Position numbers and translations under genes: made by a program. From Gammaproteobacteria bacterium (lineage in GTDB: Bacteria > Pseudomonadota > Gammaproteobacteria > Ga0077536), in assembly GCA_016209015.1 (NCBI GenBank), contig JACQWY010000014.1, positions 1-64,000 of the forward strand: a stretch of 64,000 bases of DNA. Direction: 5' to 3'. Shown piece by piece: positions 8,920 through 17,481 of this stretch (the first letter of the stretch is position 1; each line of letters starts with the position of its first letter). The notes beneath the pieces were generated by a model. The model searched no databases, was not told the origin of the DNA, and saw nothing but the letters and a program-made list of their open reading frames with translations.

Positions 8920-9064
8920 CCAGGATCCTCGGATGAAACGTGAAACGGCGCGATTATGCCGGCGGCGCGGGACGGCCGTCGCGACCCATGCATGCTAAAA
9001 CGCCGCGCAGAGCCACGCTTATTCGCAATTCACGACGCCTCGTGTCGGCAAAATCTGCGACCGC

Positions 9065-9484
9065 TCACGCGGCCACGAGCCCGACCGCGGCCGTGAGGTC
9101 GGACTGGAGCGCCGCGAGCTCGGGCGCGCCGTAGGCCGGGCCCGCCCGCAAGTGACCCCACACCGGTTGCGGCCAGCAGGCATCGCCGATGCGGCGGCCG
9201 ACGACGTGCAGGTGGAGCTGGGGCACGAGATTGCCGATCGCCGCCACGTTCACCTTGTCGCAGGCGAGCCGGTCCTTGATCCAGCGGGCGAGATTGTCGC
9301 CGGCGCGGTCCAGCACCGCGCGCAGTTCCGGTTCGAGATCGTGCAGCTCGGTCGCCGCGGTATGTGGCACGAGGATGAACCAGGGCAACGAGGCGTTGCG
9401 GTTCAGCAGGAGCTCGCAGCCCGCGAGGCTGCCGAGCACGTGGCAATCCGCGCGCAGGCGCGGATGGAGTGCGAAGTCTTTCAT
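9065..9484 (-). CDS. HIT domain protein
   Basis: The 139-residue protein belongs to the histidine-triad superfamily of nucleotide hydrolases and transferases. The triad region reads QLHLHVVGRR near residues 89-98, followed by the tail CWPQPVWG seen in a proteobacterial subgroup. An upstream LPWFILVPH strand also fits the fold. The substrate is unknown. Its ATG (9484) overlaps the stop of the upstream HNH gene as ATGA, so the two are probably translationally coupled. The longer open frame to 9895 would cover that whole upstream gene and is rejected. Confidence 0.85.
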   Translation of the reverse strand: MKDFALHPRLRADCHVLGSLAGCELLLNRNASLPWFILVPHTAATELHDLEPELRAVLDRAGDNLARWIKDRLACDKVNVAAIGNLVPQLHLHVVGRRIGDACWPQPVWGHLRAGPAYGAPELAALQSDLTAAVGLVAA

Positions 9485-9858
9485 TCGTTCGTTTCTGATC
9501 CCTTCCCTGATCCCTGCTTGAGGAGCGCGCCGAGATCCGCGAACGGACGTCCCGTCGCGCGCGGCGCGCTGCCGTCCGTCGCCGAGCCGTGAGGACCGTC
9601 GACGAGGCGCTGGTGCTCGTTGTCGTGGCAATACAGACAGAGCAGCTCCCAGTTGCTGCCGTCGGCCGGATTGTTGTCGTGATTGTGATCGCGATGATGG
9701 ACCGTGAGCTGCGTGAGATTTTCGCGCGTGAATTCGCGGCCGCAGCGGCCGCACACCCAGGGATAGAGCTTGAGCGCCTGCTCGCGATAGCCGCGTTCGC
9801 GCTGCTCGCGCTGGCGGCGGGCTTCGGCGACGACGCGATCGAGCTTGTCCGGGCTCAT
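9481..9858 (-). CDS. yajD: YajD-like HNH nuclease
   Basis: The 125-residue protein matches E. coli YajD. It has a zinc-binding pair CGRC, then HHRDHNHDNNPADGSNWELL carrying the HNH His and Asn residues, then CLYCHDNEH. HNH proteins cut or nick DNA or RNA; the physiological role of YajD is not known. The N-terminal third is charged and helical. It starts 94 nt after the FAD-oxidase gene on the same strand and ends in an ATGA overlap with the HIT gene. Confidence 0.85.
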   Translation of the reverse strand: MSPDKLDRVVAEARRQREQRERGYREQALKLYPWVCGRCGREFTRENLTQLTVHHRDHNHDNNPADGSNWELLCLYCHDNEHQRLVDGPHGSATDGSAPRATGRPFADLGALLKQGSGKGSETNE

Positions 9859-9952
9859 GCGCGGCGGGTGGCCCCGACGGCGGGCAAATGGACACGGGCG
9901 GCAGTCATGTGTGCTCTCCTGGATGTCGCGGCGGAGCGGATCCGCAGTCGCT

Positions 9953-11338
9953 TCAGAGGCCGAGGTTGCCTGGCGAGAGGATGCCCTGCGGATCGAGGCG
10001 GGCCTTCAGATCACGCAATGCGCCGTGATACGCCCCGCAACGCTCGACCTCGGCGGCCCATAGTTTACCGCTCTTGTAGGGGACACAGCCAATCTCGACG
10101 AGCTCGCGTCCGCAGGCCGCGACGGCGGGTTGCACCGCCTCCCACTGCGTCGCCTCGTCGTAGAACGCGATCACCGCGCCGTGCAGGCCGCGCCGGCACA
10201 ACACGACCGCGCCGCCCCACGTGAAGTGCGGCCAGCGCCCGCGCTGGCGGTCGACGGTGGCGAGCAAGGCCGGCAGGCGATCCGTCGGCAGCGAGCTCAT
10301 CATCAGGGCGCAGCGCGACCGCGCAAAATAGCCCGCGAACGAATACCACCACGACTGCTGCTCGCGCAGCGTGCGGAAATAGGCCGCGTCGAATTCGGGG
10401 AAATCTCTGCCACCGTGTTGCCGGGCGAGGGTGTGCAGCTTCTCCAAATCGTGGTCGACGAGCGCGTGCTCGCCGCCGAGATCGAGGCCGAGACAGAAGC
10501 GCGGCAGCGCGTCCGCCCCGGCCGCCGGCAGGCGTGCGCGGATCGTGAGCGCCTCGTAGCCCGCGCCGTACCAGACGTGGCGCGTGAGTGCTGCGTTCTG
10601 CAGCGCCAGCACGAAATGCGCGCCGCGCACTGCGTCGGGAAAGCCGAAGCACACGGTCGTGCGCCTCTCCGGCAGCGGATGCAGCCACAGTGCGACCTTC
10701 GTGATCACGCCGAGCGTCGCGTCGCCGCCGAGGAAGAGTCCGGTGAGATCCGGGCCCATGGCGTAGCGCTGAAACCAGCCCGCGCCGGCGACAGCCGCCG
10801 TGCCCGTGCGGATGACACGGCCGTCGGCGAGGACGGCCTCGAGCCCGACGACTTCGTCCGCGAAGCTCTGATTTCGCGGTGAGCCCGTGCCGAGCGCGTG
10901 CGCCGAGGCCGCACCGCCGACTGTCGCGGCGGGCGCCGTGACCGGCACGACGCCGACCGTCAGGCCGTAAGGTTCGAGCGCCGCGAGCAGCGCGCCGAAT
11001 TTCATGCCGGGCTCGACCACGACCACACCGCGCGCAACATCGACTTCGAGGAGGCGATCGAGCGTCGAAACGTCGATGACGAGACCGCCGGCACGCGGCA
11101 CGGCGCCGCCGGCGTACATCGTGCCGCCGCCGCGCACGTAGACCGGCGTGCGATGCGCGTTCGCACGGGCGAGCAGCGCCGCGACTTCCTCAGGACTACG
11201 TACCTGCACGGCGGCTTCGGGGATGCCGCGCGGCACGACCGAGGCGTCGCGCTCGTAGGGAAAGAGATCGACGCTCGTCGTGAGCACCGTGACGCCGGGC
11301 AGCTCGGCCGCGAGCCAGTCTGATACGTCGGTGCTCAT
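9953..11338 (-). CDS. FAD-binding oxidoreductase, GlcD/VAO type
   Basis: The 461-residue protein has a PCMH-type FAD-binding domain (about 30-210): VRGGGTMYAGGAVPRAG, then VGVVPVTAPAATVGGAASA. Its C-terminal domain ends DPQGILSPGNLG, typical of GlcD, lactate and related 2-hydroxy-acid dehydrogenases. The substrate cannot be read from sequence. Its ATG overlaps the stop of the preceding Fe-S gene (ATGA), so the two are almost certainly co-translated. Pairs of this kind (GlcD-like flavoprotein plus GlpC/GlcF-like Fe-S protein) pass electrons from an organic acid to the respiratory chain. It is the last gene of the AmmeMemoRadiSam operon. Confidence 0.82.
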   Translation of the reverse strand: MSTDVSDWLAAELPGVTVLTTSVDLFPYERDASVVPRGIPEAAVQVRSPEEVAALLARANAHRTPVYVRGGGTMYAGGAVPRAGGLVIDVSTLDRLLEVDVARGVVVVEPGMKFGALLAALEPYGLTVGVVPVTAPAATVGGAASAHALGTGSPRNQSFADEVVGLEAVLADGRVIRTGTAAVAGAGWFQRYAMGPDLTGLFLGGDATLGVITKVALWLHPLPERRTTVCFGFPDAVRGAHFVLALQNAALTRHVWYGAGYEALTIRARLPAAGADALPRFCLGLDLGGEHALVDHDLEKLHTLARQHGGRDFPEFDAAYFRTLREQQSWWYSFAGYFARSRCALMMSSLPTDRLPALLATVDRQRGRWPHFTWGGAVVLCRRGLHGAVIAFYDEATQWEAVQPAVAACGRELVEIGCVPYKSGKLWAAEVERCGAYHGALRDLKARLDPQGILSPGNLGL

Positions 11339-12480
11339 GTGCGGGCTCCGAAATCGAAATGGGCGACGAGGAATTCCGCGAGCGTCGCGAGCGCAGGATC
11401 ACCCGGCCGACGTGCTGCGTCGAGATGCGCGAGACAGCGTACGTCGGCGCCGACGATCGTCGGCGCTGCGGCGTGTTCAGCCAGCTTCGCGCGCGCCATG
11501 CGCAGCGCGCCAGCCGGCTGCATCGCGGGCATGCCGCCGCCCGCTCCGCAGCACACGCCATGATTCGCGACGTCGGGATTCGCGATCGACACGCCGAGCT
11601 TCGCGAGCACGGCTCGCGACGCCGCGGCGGCCGGTGTATCGCGCGCCTGGCAGCCGTCGAAGATCGCGACGAGGGGCGGCGTGCCGCGCGGTGTTGCACG
11701 CAGCCGGCCGGTATCGAGCGCCTGCAGACACCACTCACCGAACGTCTGCGCGGGCAGCCCCTGCAGTTGCCGCCGGCACTCGAGTCCGGAATGGACGATC
11801 TTCGTGCCGGCGTGAAGATCCATCATCGTAGCGAGCGCCGCCGCGGACGCCGCAGCCGCGACGTGATCGCCGAGCTCGCGCGCCGGCGCGCCACAACACG
11901 GCTCGTCAGCAAACCCGCCGACACGCACGCCGGCCGCCTGCATCACCGTCACCGCCGCGCGTGCTTCGACGGGCCGCGCATAAGCGGCGGCGCAGCCGGG
12001 ATAGTAGAGGGCCCCGGGTGTCGCGAGGTCGAGCGCGAGATTCGATGACCAGGCCGGACGCGCCTGACGCGGCCTGCCGAACGGATTGTCTTCAGCGGCT
12101 ATCGAGTCGAGCAGTCTCGCGATCGGCTCCGGTGCGCGCTCGCGGGCGAGCAGCTCGCCGCGCAGCGCTGCGTTCACCGCGTGCGGATGCAGACCGATCG
12201 GGCAGACCGTCTCGCAGTTGCCGCAGCCGGTGCACGTGAACACGCGCTCGGCGAGCACGTCCTCGTCGAGTGCGCGGCCCTCGAGCCAGGCGCGCGCCGC
12301 GGCGAGATAGCCGCGCCCGGAATACGCCGGACGCGAGTCGTGATGCGCGAGCGTCGGACACACGCGATCGATGCCGCGCGCCGCCCACACGGCGTCCACA
12401 CAGTAGCTGCAGTCGGAACAGTGGTACAGCTCGCGGCTGAACGCGGCGAGGAGCGGCAATGTCGGCGAGTCGGTGGGCAT
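11335..12480 (-). CDS. Fe-S oxidoreductase with two ferredoxin clusters and two CCG domains (GlpC/GlcF/HdrD type)
   Basis: The 381-residue protein begins with two [4Fe-4S] motifs: CSDCSYCVD with a later VCP (about residues 21-41), and CTGCGNCETVCP (about 83-94). Two cysteine-rich CCG repeats follow: YYPGC with EPCCGAP, then FDGCQ with GVCCGAGGG. This is the domain order of the electron-transfer subunits of glycolate, lactate and glycerol-3-phosphate dehydrogenases. It would take electrons from the FAD protein encoded immediately downstream (4-nt overlap). It starts 45 nt after the radical SAM gene, so it is probably in the same transcript. Confidence 0.83.
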   Translation of the reverse strand: MPTDSPTLPLLAAFSRELYHCSDCSYCVDAVWAARGIDRVCPTLAHHDSRPAYSGRGYLAAARAWLEGRALDEDVLAERVFTCTGCGNCETVCPIGLHPHAVNAALRGELLARERAPEPIARLLDSIAAEDNPFGRPRQARPAWSSNLALDLATPGALYYPGCAAAYARPVEARAAVTVMQAAGVRVGGFADEPCCGAPARELGDHVAAAASAAALATMMDLHAGTKIVHSGLECRRQLQGLPAQTFGEWCLQALDTGRLRATPRGTPPLVAIFDGCQARDTPAAAASRAVLAKLGVSIANPDVANHGVCCGAGGGMPAMQPAGALRMARAKLAEHAAAPTIVGADVRCLAHLDAARRPGDPALATLAEFLVAHFDFGART

Positions 12481-12525
12481 GGCCGGATCCTGACGGAGGA
12501 TGCCCGGCGATGATAGCGCAGACGC

Positions 12526-13614
12526 TCAGGCGGAATGCATCCTCACCGGGACGCGCGTGCGGCCGAACTGTTTCGCGAGCTCGAAATGCTCGAAGCGTCC
12601 CGCGATGCGTTGGCCGCAGTGCGGACAGTCCCCTGTGGGCGTGAGCTCGTAACGCTCGATTGCGTACCAGTCGCGGGCGATCACGGCGTGATGGCAACGC
12701 GGACAGAACGTCGTGTCGCCTTCCCGGTCGTGCACGTTGCCGGTGTAGACATAGTGAAGCCCGACCTCGCGCGCGATGCGCCGCGCGCGGGCGAGCGTCG
12801 CCGGTGGCGTGCCCGGCACGTCCCTCATGCGGAAATCCGGATGGAACGCCGAAAAGTGCAGCGGCACCTCGGGCCCGAGCTCGCGCAGCACCCACTCCGC
12901 GAGCTGGCGCACCTCGGCATCCGAGTCGTTGTGACCCGGGATGAGCAGCGTCGTGATCTCGGTCCACACGTCCGTCTGCTGCACGAGGTAGACGAGCGTC
13001 TCCAGCACGGGCGCGAGATGCGAGCCCGTGAGTTTGAAGTAGAAATCCTCGGTGAACGCCTTCAGATCCACGTTCGCTGCGTCCATCTTCGCGAAGAATT
13101 CGCGGCGCGGTGCGTCGTGGATATAGCCCGCAGTCACGGCGACCGTCTGTATGCCCTGCGCGTGGCAGGCGTCGGCCACGTCGAGCGCGTACTCCGCGAA
13201 GATCACGGGATCGTTGTAGGTGAACGCCACGCTCTTGCAGCCGAGTTTCGCCGCGGCGGCAGCGATCTCTTCCGGGCTCGCACCGTCCATCAGGCGATCC
13301 ATGTCGCGCGACTTGCTGATGTCTGAGTTCTGGCAGAACTTGCAGGCGAGATTGCAGCCGGCCGTGCCGAACGAGAATACGCTCGAGCCCGGATAGAAAT
13401 GCGCGAGGGGCTTCTTCTCGATCGGGTCGATGCAGAATCCCGACGAGCGGCCATAGGTCGTGAGTATCATCGCGTCGCCCTCGCGCTTGCGCACGAAGCA
13501 CGCGCCGCGCTGGTCGGCGTGCAGCCGACAGTCGCGTGGACAGAGATCGCACTGCAGACGGCCGTCCTCCGCGAGATGCCACCAGCGTGCGGGATATCGT
13601 GATTCGGGAGTCAT
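12526..13614 (-). CDS. amrS: AmmeMemoRadiSam system radical SAM enzyme
   Basis: The 362-residue enzyme has the radical SAM cluster motif CNLACKFC (about residues 90-97). An N-terminal CDLCPRDCRL segment and a C-terminal zinc-like pair FCPRCHH / DCPHCG flank the barrel. This arrangement is specific to the family that co-occurs with AMMECR1 and Memo proteins. The reaction is unknown. The ATG at 13614 is chosen because it sits in an ATGA overlap with the AMMECR1 stop and begins the conserved block MTPESRYPARWW; the open frame extends 61 codons further upstream but only antisense-like sequence lies there. Confidence 0.92.
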   Translation of the reverse strand: MTPESRYPARWWHLAEDGRLQCDLCPRDCRLHADQRGACFVRKREGDAMILTTYGRSSGFCIDPIEKKPLAHFYPGSSVFSFGTAGCNLACKFCQNSDISKSRDMDRLMDGASPEEIAAAAAKLGCKSVAFTYNDPVIFAEYALDVADACHAQGIQTVAVTAGYIHDAPRREFFAKMDAANVDLKAFTEDFYFKLTGSHLAPVLETLVYLVQQTDVWTEITTLLIPGHNDSDAEVRQLAEWVLRELGPEVPLHFSAFHPDFRMRDVPGTPPATLARARRIAREVGLHYVYTGNVHDREGDTTFCPRCHHAVIARDWYAIERYELTPTGDCPHCGQRIAGRFEHFELAKQFGRTRVPVRMHSA

Positions 13615-14177
13615 GCGAGTACCCGCCCCGGGACCGCCTCCTTCCACTTCTCGACGGTGTAGCGCGACAGGCGCACTTCGGGTGCCCAGAAGTCGGGCGC
13701 GAATCCCGCTTTCTGTTTCAGATGAGCCATGAACGTCGCGACGTCCGGGAGTTGCTCCCACACCTGCGGCAGGAACGTACTGCGCCGGCGGCCGCATTCG
13801 AACACGATCCCATCGACGCCGGGTCGTAGCGCGGCGAGCGCCTCGGCCTCGGTCGAGAAACGGAGCGGCGAGGGGGCGGACAGCAGGGAGACTTCGACGC
13901 GCGTGATCGGCAGCTCCGCAGCTTCGAGCGCCGGGAACCGCGGATCGCGAAACGCGGCGGCGAGCGCGTTCTCGCGACAGTCCTCGCCGAGCGATCGATG
14001 CGCTTCGAGGCTGCCGATGCAGCCGCGCAGACCACCGTTCTGGGTCAGCGTGACGAACACCGCGCCCGGTTCGGCGAGCCAGGGCGCGGGATCGCTCACG
14101 TAGGACGTCGCCCCGAACGCACCCTCGATCGCGCTGCGCGCGATCCGGAGCAGCACTGCGCCGCGATCAATGGACAT
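13611..14177 (-). CDS. amrA: AmmeMemoRadiSam system protein A (AMMECR1 domain)
   Basis: The 188-residue protein is a single AMMECR1 domain, with the hallmark LRGCIGSLEAHRSLGED near residues 50-66 followed by DPRFPALEAAELP. The human homologue is linked to a developmental disease, but no enzymatic activity is established. The ATG at 14177 gives the normal length; its first codons overlap the end of the Memo gene by 11 nt. Together with the ATGA overlap downstream, this makes a tightly coupled B-A-S gene trio. Confidence 0.92.
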   Translation of the reverse strand: MSIDRGAVLLRIARSAIEGAFGATSYVSDPAPWLAEPGAVFVTLTQNGGLRGCIGSLEAHRSLGEDCRENALAAAFRDPRFPALEAAELPITRVEVSLLSAPSPLRFSTEAEALAALRPGVDGIVFECGRRRSTFLPQVWEQLPDVATFMAHLKQKAGFAPDFWAPEVRLSRYTVEKWKEAVPGRVLA

Positions 14178-14970
14178 GCGCCGCCTCCCGGAACGCGACC
14201 GAGCAATAGCCGACGACGCGGCCGCGATCGCCGGCAGTGTCGCCGGAGTTGCGCAGGTCGAGCAGCTCCGGCTGCATGCCGCGCCGCGCGGCGACGGCGA
14301 GCAGCCCGTTGATCGGGGTGCCGCCGCAGGCCTGCTCGTGATCGATGCCGACGTGCAGACCGAGAATGCGCCGCACCGTGCCGCGATCGATCTCCTGCGC
14401 GGCGGCATACGGATGGAAGTGCGAGAGGTCGGAGCTGATGAGGATCAGCGTCTCGGGTCCGCCCCACAAAGCCTCGATGACTTCAGCGACCTCCTCCGGC
14501 CGCGCGGCCCCGACGACGAGCGGCACGAGCGTGAACTCGCCGAGCGTCTGCTGCAGGAACGGCACCTGCACTTCGAGGGAATGTTCGAGGCGGTGCGCCT
14601 CGCGACTCACGATCACTTGCGGCAGGTCGCGAATCGCGGCGACGGCTTCGCTGTCCATCGGCACGATGCCGAGCGGCGTCTCGAATGCCGTGACGCCCGG
14701 CAGCGCGATGCCGCGCACCGCCACGCGATGCGCCGGCCCGAGCAGCACGACGCGCGTGACGGTGTCCGCGAGCTTCTCGACCCAGCGGTAGGCACAGGCC
14801 GCGGTGAGTCCCGAATACACGTAGCCCGCGTGCGGCACGATCAAGGCCTTCGGCGGCGTGCCCGACACGGCCGGTGCCGCGGCGAGCAGCGCGCCGAGAT
14901 CGTGTATCAGCGTCGTGCGATCGCCGGGATAGAAAGCGCCCGCGACGGCGGCGGGACGGATGTCGGGCAT
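14167..14970 (-). CDS. amrB: AmmeMemoRadiSam system protein B (Memo domain)
   Basis: The 267-residue protein is a Memo-family member, a fold related to class III extradiol dioxygenases. Conserved metal-site regions are visible: VPHAGYVYSG (about 48-57), LGPAHRVAVRG, HRLEHSLEVQVPFLQ and SSDLSHFHPYAAA, then CGGTPINGLL. Memo proteins bind copper or iron; whether this one catalyses a reaction is unknown. The start at 14970 gives MPDIRPAAVAGAFYPG, the standard N-terminus, with GAGGG about 12 nt upstream. It is the first gene of the operon. Confidence 0.92.
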   Translation of the reverse strand: MPDIRPAAVAGAFYPGDRTTLIHDLGALLAAAPAVSGTPPKALIVPHAGYVYSGLTAACAYRWVEKLADTVTRVVLLGPAHRVAVRGIALPGVTAFETPLGIVPMDSEAVAAIRDLPQVIVSREAHRLEHSLEVQVPFLQQTLGEFTLVPLVVGAARPEEVAEVIEALWGGPETLILISSDLSHFHPYAAAQEIDRGTVRRILGLHVGIDHEQACGGTPINGLLAVAARRGMQPELLDLRNSGDTAGDRGRVVGYCSVAFREAAHVH

Positions 14971-15077
14971 GGATGATTTCCCTCGTGTTACGAAGGCCGA
15001 CATGGGGCCGCGCGGCGCGGATTTCAAGCCGGCCGCGCGTGTGCAAAGTATAGTCGGGCGGTGGGCGGCGGGCCGGC

Positions 15078-15983
15078 TCAGAGACCGAGTCGCGGCTTGA
15101 GCCAGGCGGCGATGCGCGCGATCGCTTCATCCGCTTCCGGCAGATTGCCGGCGGCGATCTGGAAGACGTGCTGCATTTCCGGGAAGACGTCGAGCGTCGT
15201 GTCGACGCCCGCACTCTGCGCGGCCTCGGCCACCGCGCGCGCGTCGTCGAGCAGCACTTCCTCGTCTCCCACCTGAACGTAGATCGGACACAGGTCGCGA
15301 TAGTTCGCGTAGACCGGTGAGGCATACGGTTCGCGCGCATCCTGGCCCTTGAGGAACAGCGCCGCGAGGTCCTTGATCGCCTGCGGCGAGACGAGCATGT
15401 CGACCGCCTCGCGGGACGTCATCGTCTCGGTCGCGCCGACCATGTCCGCCCACGGTGACAGCGGCACGACGCCCGCCGGCAGCGCAATGCCCTCGTCGCG
15501 GAGCTTCAGCGCGGTCGCGAGCGCGAGTCCGCCGCCGGCAGAATCGCCCGACAGCGCGACGTGCTTCGCGGCGATGCCGCGGCCGAGCAGCCATTTGTAG
15601 CTCGTCACGGCGTCCGTCACCGCCGCGGGGTGCGGATGCTCCGGGGCGAGGCGATAGTCGATCACGAGCGCGACGCAGCCGATGGCGCGTGCGATATGCG
15701 CGGCGAGGCGCCGATGCGTCTCGACCGAGCAGAACACGTAGCCGCCGCCGTGCGTGTAGAGCAGCACGCGATCCTGATGTGCACCCTCGGGCACGACCCA
15801 CATCGCGGGCACGCCGCCGGCATCGACGTCGCGGTACTCGACGTCCGGCACGTCGGCAGTGAGCTTGCCGAAGCCCGCGGCATTCGCGCGCATCTGATCG
15901 AGGGTCTGGTTCGGATTCGCGAGCGCCTGTTCGCGGAACAGCTTGAAGCCTTGTTTGAGCGCCAGGGCCTGGGGACTCGCCAT
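15078..15983 (-). CDS. Alpha/beta hydrolase of the hormone-sensitive-lipase family
   Basis: The 301-residue enzyme has the oxyanion-hole motif HGGGYVF (about residues 76-82) and the nucleophile elbow GDSAGGGLAL (about 149-158), diagnostic of HSL-type esterases. The catalytic Asp lies in VGDEEVLLDDA and the His in MQHVFQ. Such enzymes cleave short to medium esters. The start at 15983 has GAGGAG 8 nt upstream. It follows the epoxide-hydrolase-like gene by 38 nt on the same strand, so the pair may be co-transcribed. Confidence 0.9.
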   Translation of the reverse strand: MASPQALALKQGFKLFREQALANPNQTLDQMRANAAGFGKLTADVPDVEYRDVDAGGVPAMWVVPEGAHQDRVLLYTHGGGYVFCSVETHRRLAAHIARAIGCVALVIDYRLAPEHPHPAAVTDAVTSYKWLLGRGIAAKHVALSGDSAGGGLALATALKLRDEGIALPAGVVPLSPWADMVGATETMTSREAVDMLVSPQAIKDLAALFLKGQDAREPYASPVYANYRDLCPIYVQVGDEEVLLDDARAVAEAAQSAGVDTTLDVFPEMQHVFQIAAGNLPEADEAIARIAAWLKPRLGL

Positions 15984-16021
15984 GTGAGTTCTCCTCGTCG
16001 GTGCGGTGGGGTTGTCAGGAC

Positions 16022-16855
16022 TCAGGATTCCCGACGCTTCAGGAATTCGACGATCGCGGCGTTCACGGTGGCCGGACGATCGAGCTGCAGCCAGTGCGAC
16101 GCGCCTTCGAGCCGGCGGTATTCCCAGGTTCCGGTGACAAATTCGCGCGAACCGAGGATCTGCGTCTCGGTGAGGTACGCGTCGTTCGAGCTCCATATCG
16201 CGAGCGTCGGCGCGCTCACGTTCGGCAGCGTCCAGCGTTCCACGGTCATGGCCTCGGGCACCATGTTCGCGCGATACCAGTTCAGTCCCGCCGTCAGCGC
16301 GCCGGGGCGCGAGAGCCCGGCGATCCATTTCTCACATTCCGGATGATGACGCACGAAATCGCGGAACAGCGCCCAATCGTTCGCGACGAGCTGCGTCTCG
16401 GCGACGCCGGCGAACTGGAAAAACAGCATGTACCAGGACTTCTCGCGCTGACTGAGTCCCGCGTTGAAGAACGAGGTCAGATGACCGACCGAGAGCGCGA
16501 CGTGACGCTGCACGCGCTGCGGGAAATACGCCGCGAACGCCCAGCCGAGGGCCGCGCCCCAGTCGTGCGTGACGAGATGCGCGGCCGGCAGCTCGAGCGC
16601 ATCGAGCAGGCCGTTGACGTCCCCGAGCAGCGTCTGCATGCGGTAGGCCTCGACGTCCTGCGGCCGCGCGGAATCGCCGAAGCCGCGCAGATCGGGCGCG
16701 ATGGCGCGGAAGCCGTTCGCGACGAGCTCCGGGATCAGATGGCGCCACAAGGCGCTCGAATCGGGAAAGCCGTGCAGCAGGAGCACCGGCTCGCCGGCCC
16801 CTTCGTCACGGACGTTGAAGTCGAGCTCGCCGAGCCGGATCGTGCGTGTGGGCAT
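16022..16855 (-). CDS. Alpha/beta hydrolase, epoxide-hydrolase-like
   Basis: The 277-residue protein has HGFPDSS (about residues 28-34) as oxyanion hole and THDWGAALG (about 95-103), where Asp replaces the usual Ser nucleophile. Asp in HDWG is typical of epoxide hydrolases and haloalkane or fluoroacetate dehalogenases. A Tyr-containing cap region and C-terminal SNDAY and SHW (catalytic His) follow. The choice between epoxide hydrolase and dehalogenase cannot be made from sequence alone. It starts 48 nt downstream of the YidH-like gene. Confidence 0.85.
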   Translation of the reverse strand: MPTRTIRLGELDFNVRDEGAGEPVLLLHGFPDSSALWRHLIPELVANGFRAIAPDLRGFGDSARPQDVEAYRMQTLLGDVNGLLDALELPAAHLVTHDWGAALGWAFAAYFPQRVQRHVALSVGHLTSFFNAGLSQREKSWYMLFFQFAGVAETQLVANDWALFRDFVRHHPECEKWIAGLSRPGALTAGLNWYRANMVPEAMTVERWTLPNVSAPTLAIWSSNDAYLTETQILGSREFVTGTWEYRRLEGASHWLQLDRPATVNAAIVEFLKRRES

Positions 16856-16902
16856 GGTGTCCTCGTGCAGGGATAATGCCGACAGGCTGCCGGCCCCGCA
16901 TC

Positions 16903-17292
16903 CTACCCGGGCACGGTGCCGGAGTGGAAGCCGAGCGCGATGTAGACGATGAGCGCCGCGCCGAGCAGGCAGACGCTGAAATTCAACACAATGCCGAGGT
17001 GCACGTGATAGCCGGTCGGGATTTCGATCGGTTTGAGCTCGGTGAGCACGCGGCGGTATTCGAGCGAGGAGAATACCGACACCACCGCGGCGAGCGCGAT
17101 GAACGCGATGCCGACGTAGAACGCGACACCACGTTGCAGCGGTGTGTTCGCGTCACGGAGCAGGAGATGCATCAGGAGCCCGAAGCGTTCGAGCACGAAG
17201 CCGAACGCCATGAGCGCGATGGCCGTGCGATTCCAGGCGAGCAACGTGCGCTCGGCGGCGAAGAAGACTCGCGGATCGTTCAGCTCCGACAT
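16903..17292 (-). CDS. DUF202 / YidH family inner-membrane protein
   Basis: The 129-residue protein begins NDPRVFFAAERTLLAWNRTAIALM, the conserved N-terminal block of DUF202, and has three hydrophobic segments (about 20-45, 58-78 and 97-120). The function is unknown. A clear ribosome site (GAGGTG) lies 5 nt before the ATG. It is the first gene of a minus-strand group with the two hydrolases below it, and is divergent from the acetoacetate-decarboxylase-like gene. Confidence 0.88.
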   Translation of the reverse strand: MSELNDPRVFFAAERTLLAWNRTAIALMAFGFVLERFGLLMHLLLRDANTPLQRGVAFYVGIAFIALAAVVSVFSSLEYRRVLTELKPIEIPTGYHVHLGIVLNFSVCLLGAALIVYIALGFHSGTVPG

Positions 17293-17481
17293 GCAGACAC
17301 CTCGATGAATGGGCCTCGGGGACCCGATGCATTGTATAGCGTCGCGACGCTCCCGCCGCAGCGCACTACGTAGTCACCCGTATATGCGCTCGCGGGCCAC
17401 CCCCTAGAATGGCCGTCGCGGCAACCGCCGCCCGTGTCCGCCTGGCCCCATACCACGCTGTCGAGGAGAGGAGATAAGTTC

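Noticed and set aside
8920-9064. Possible yybP-ykoY manganese riboswitch before the TerC/Alx-type gene.
   Set aside because: The conserved loops of that riboswitch are not seen and the region is short.
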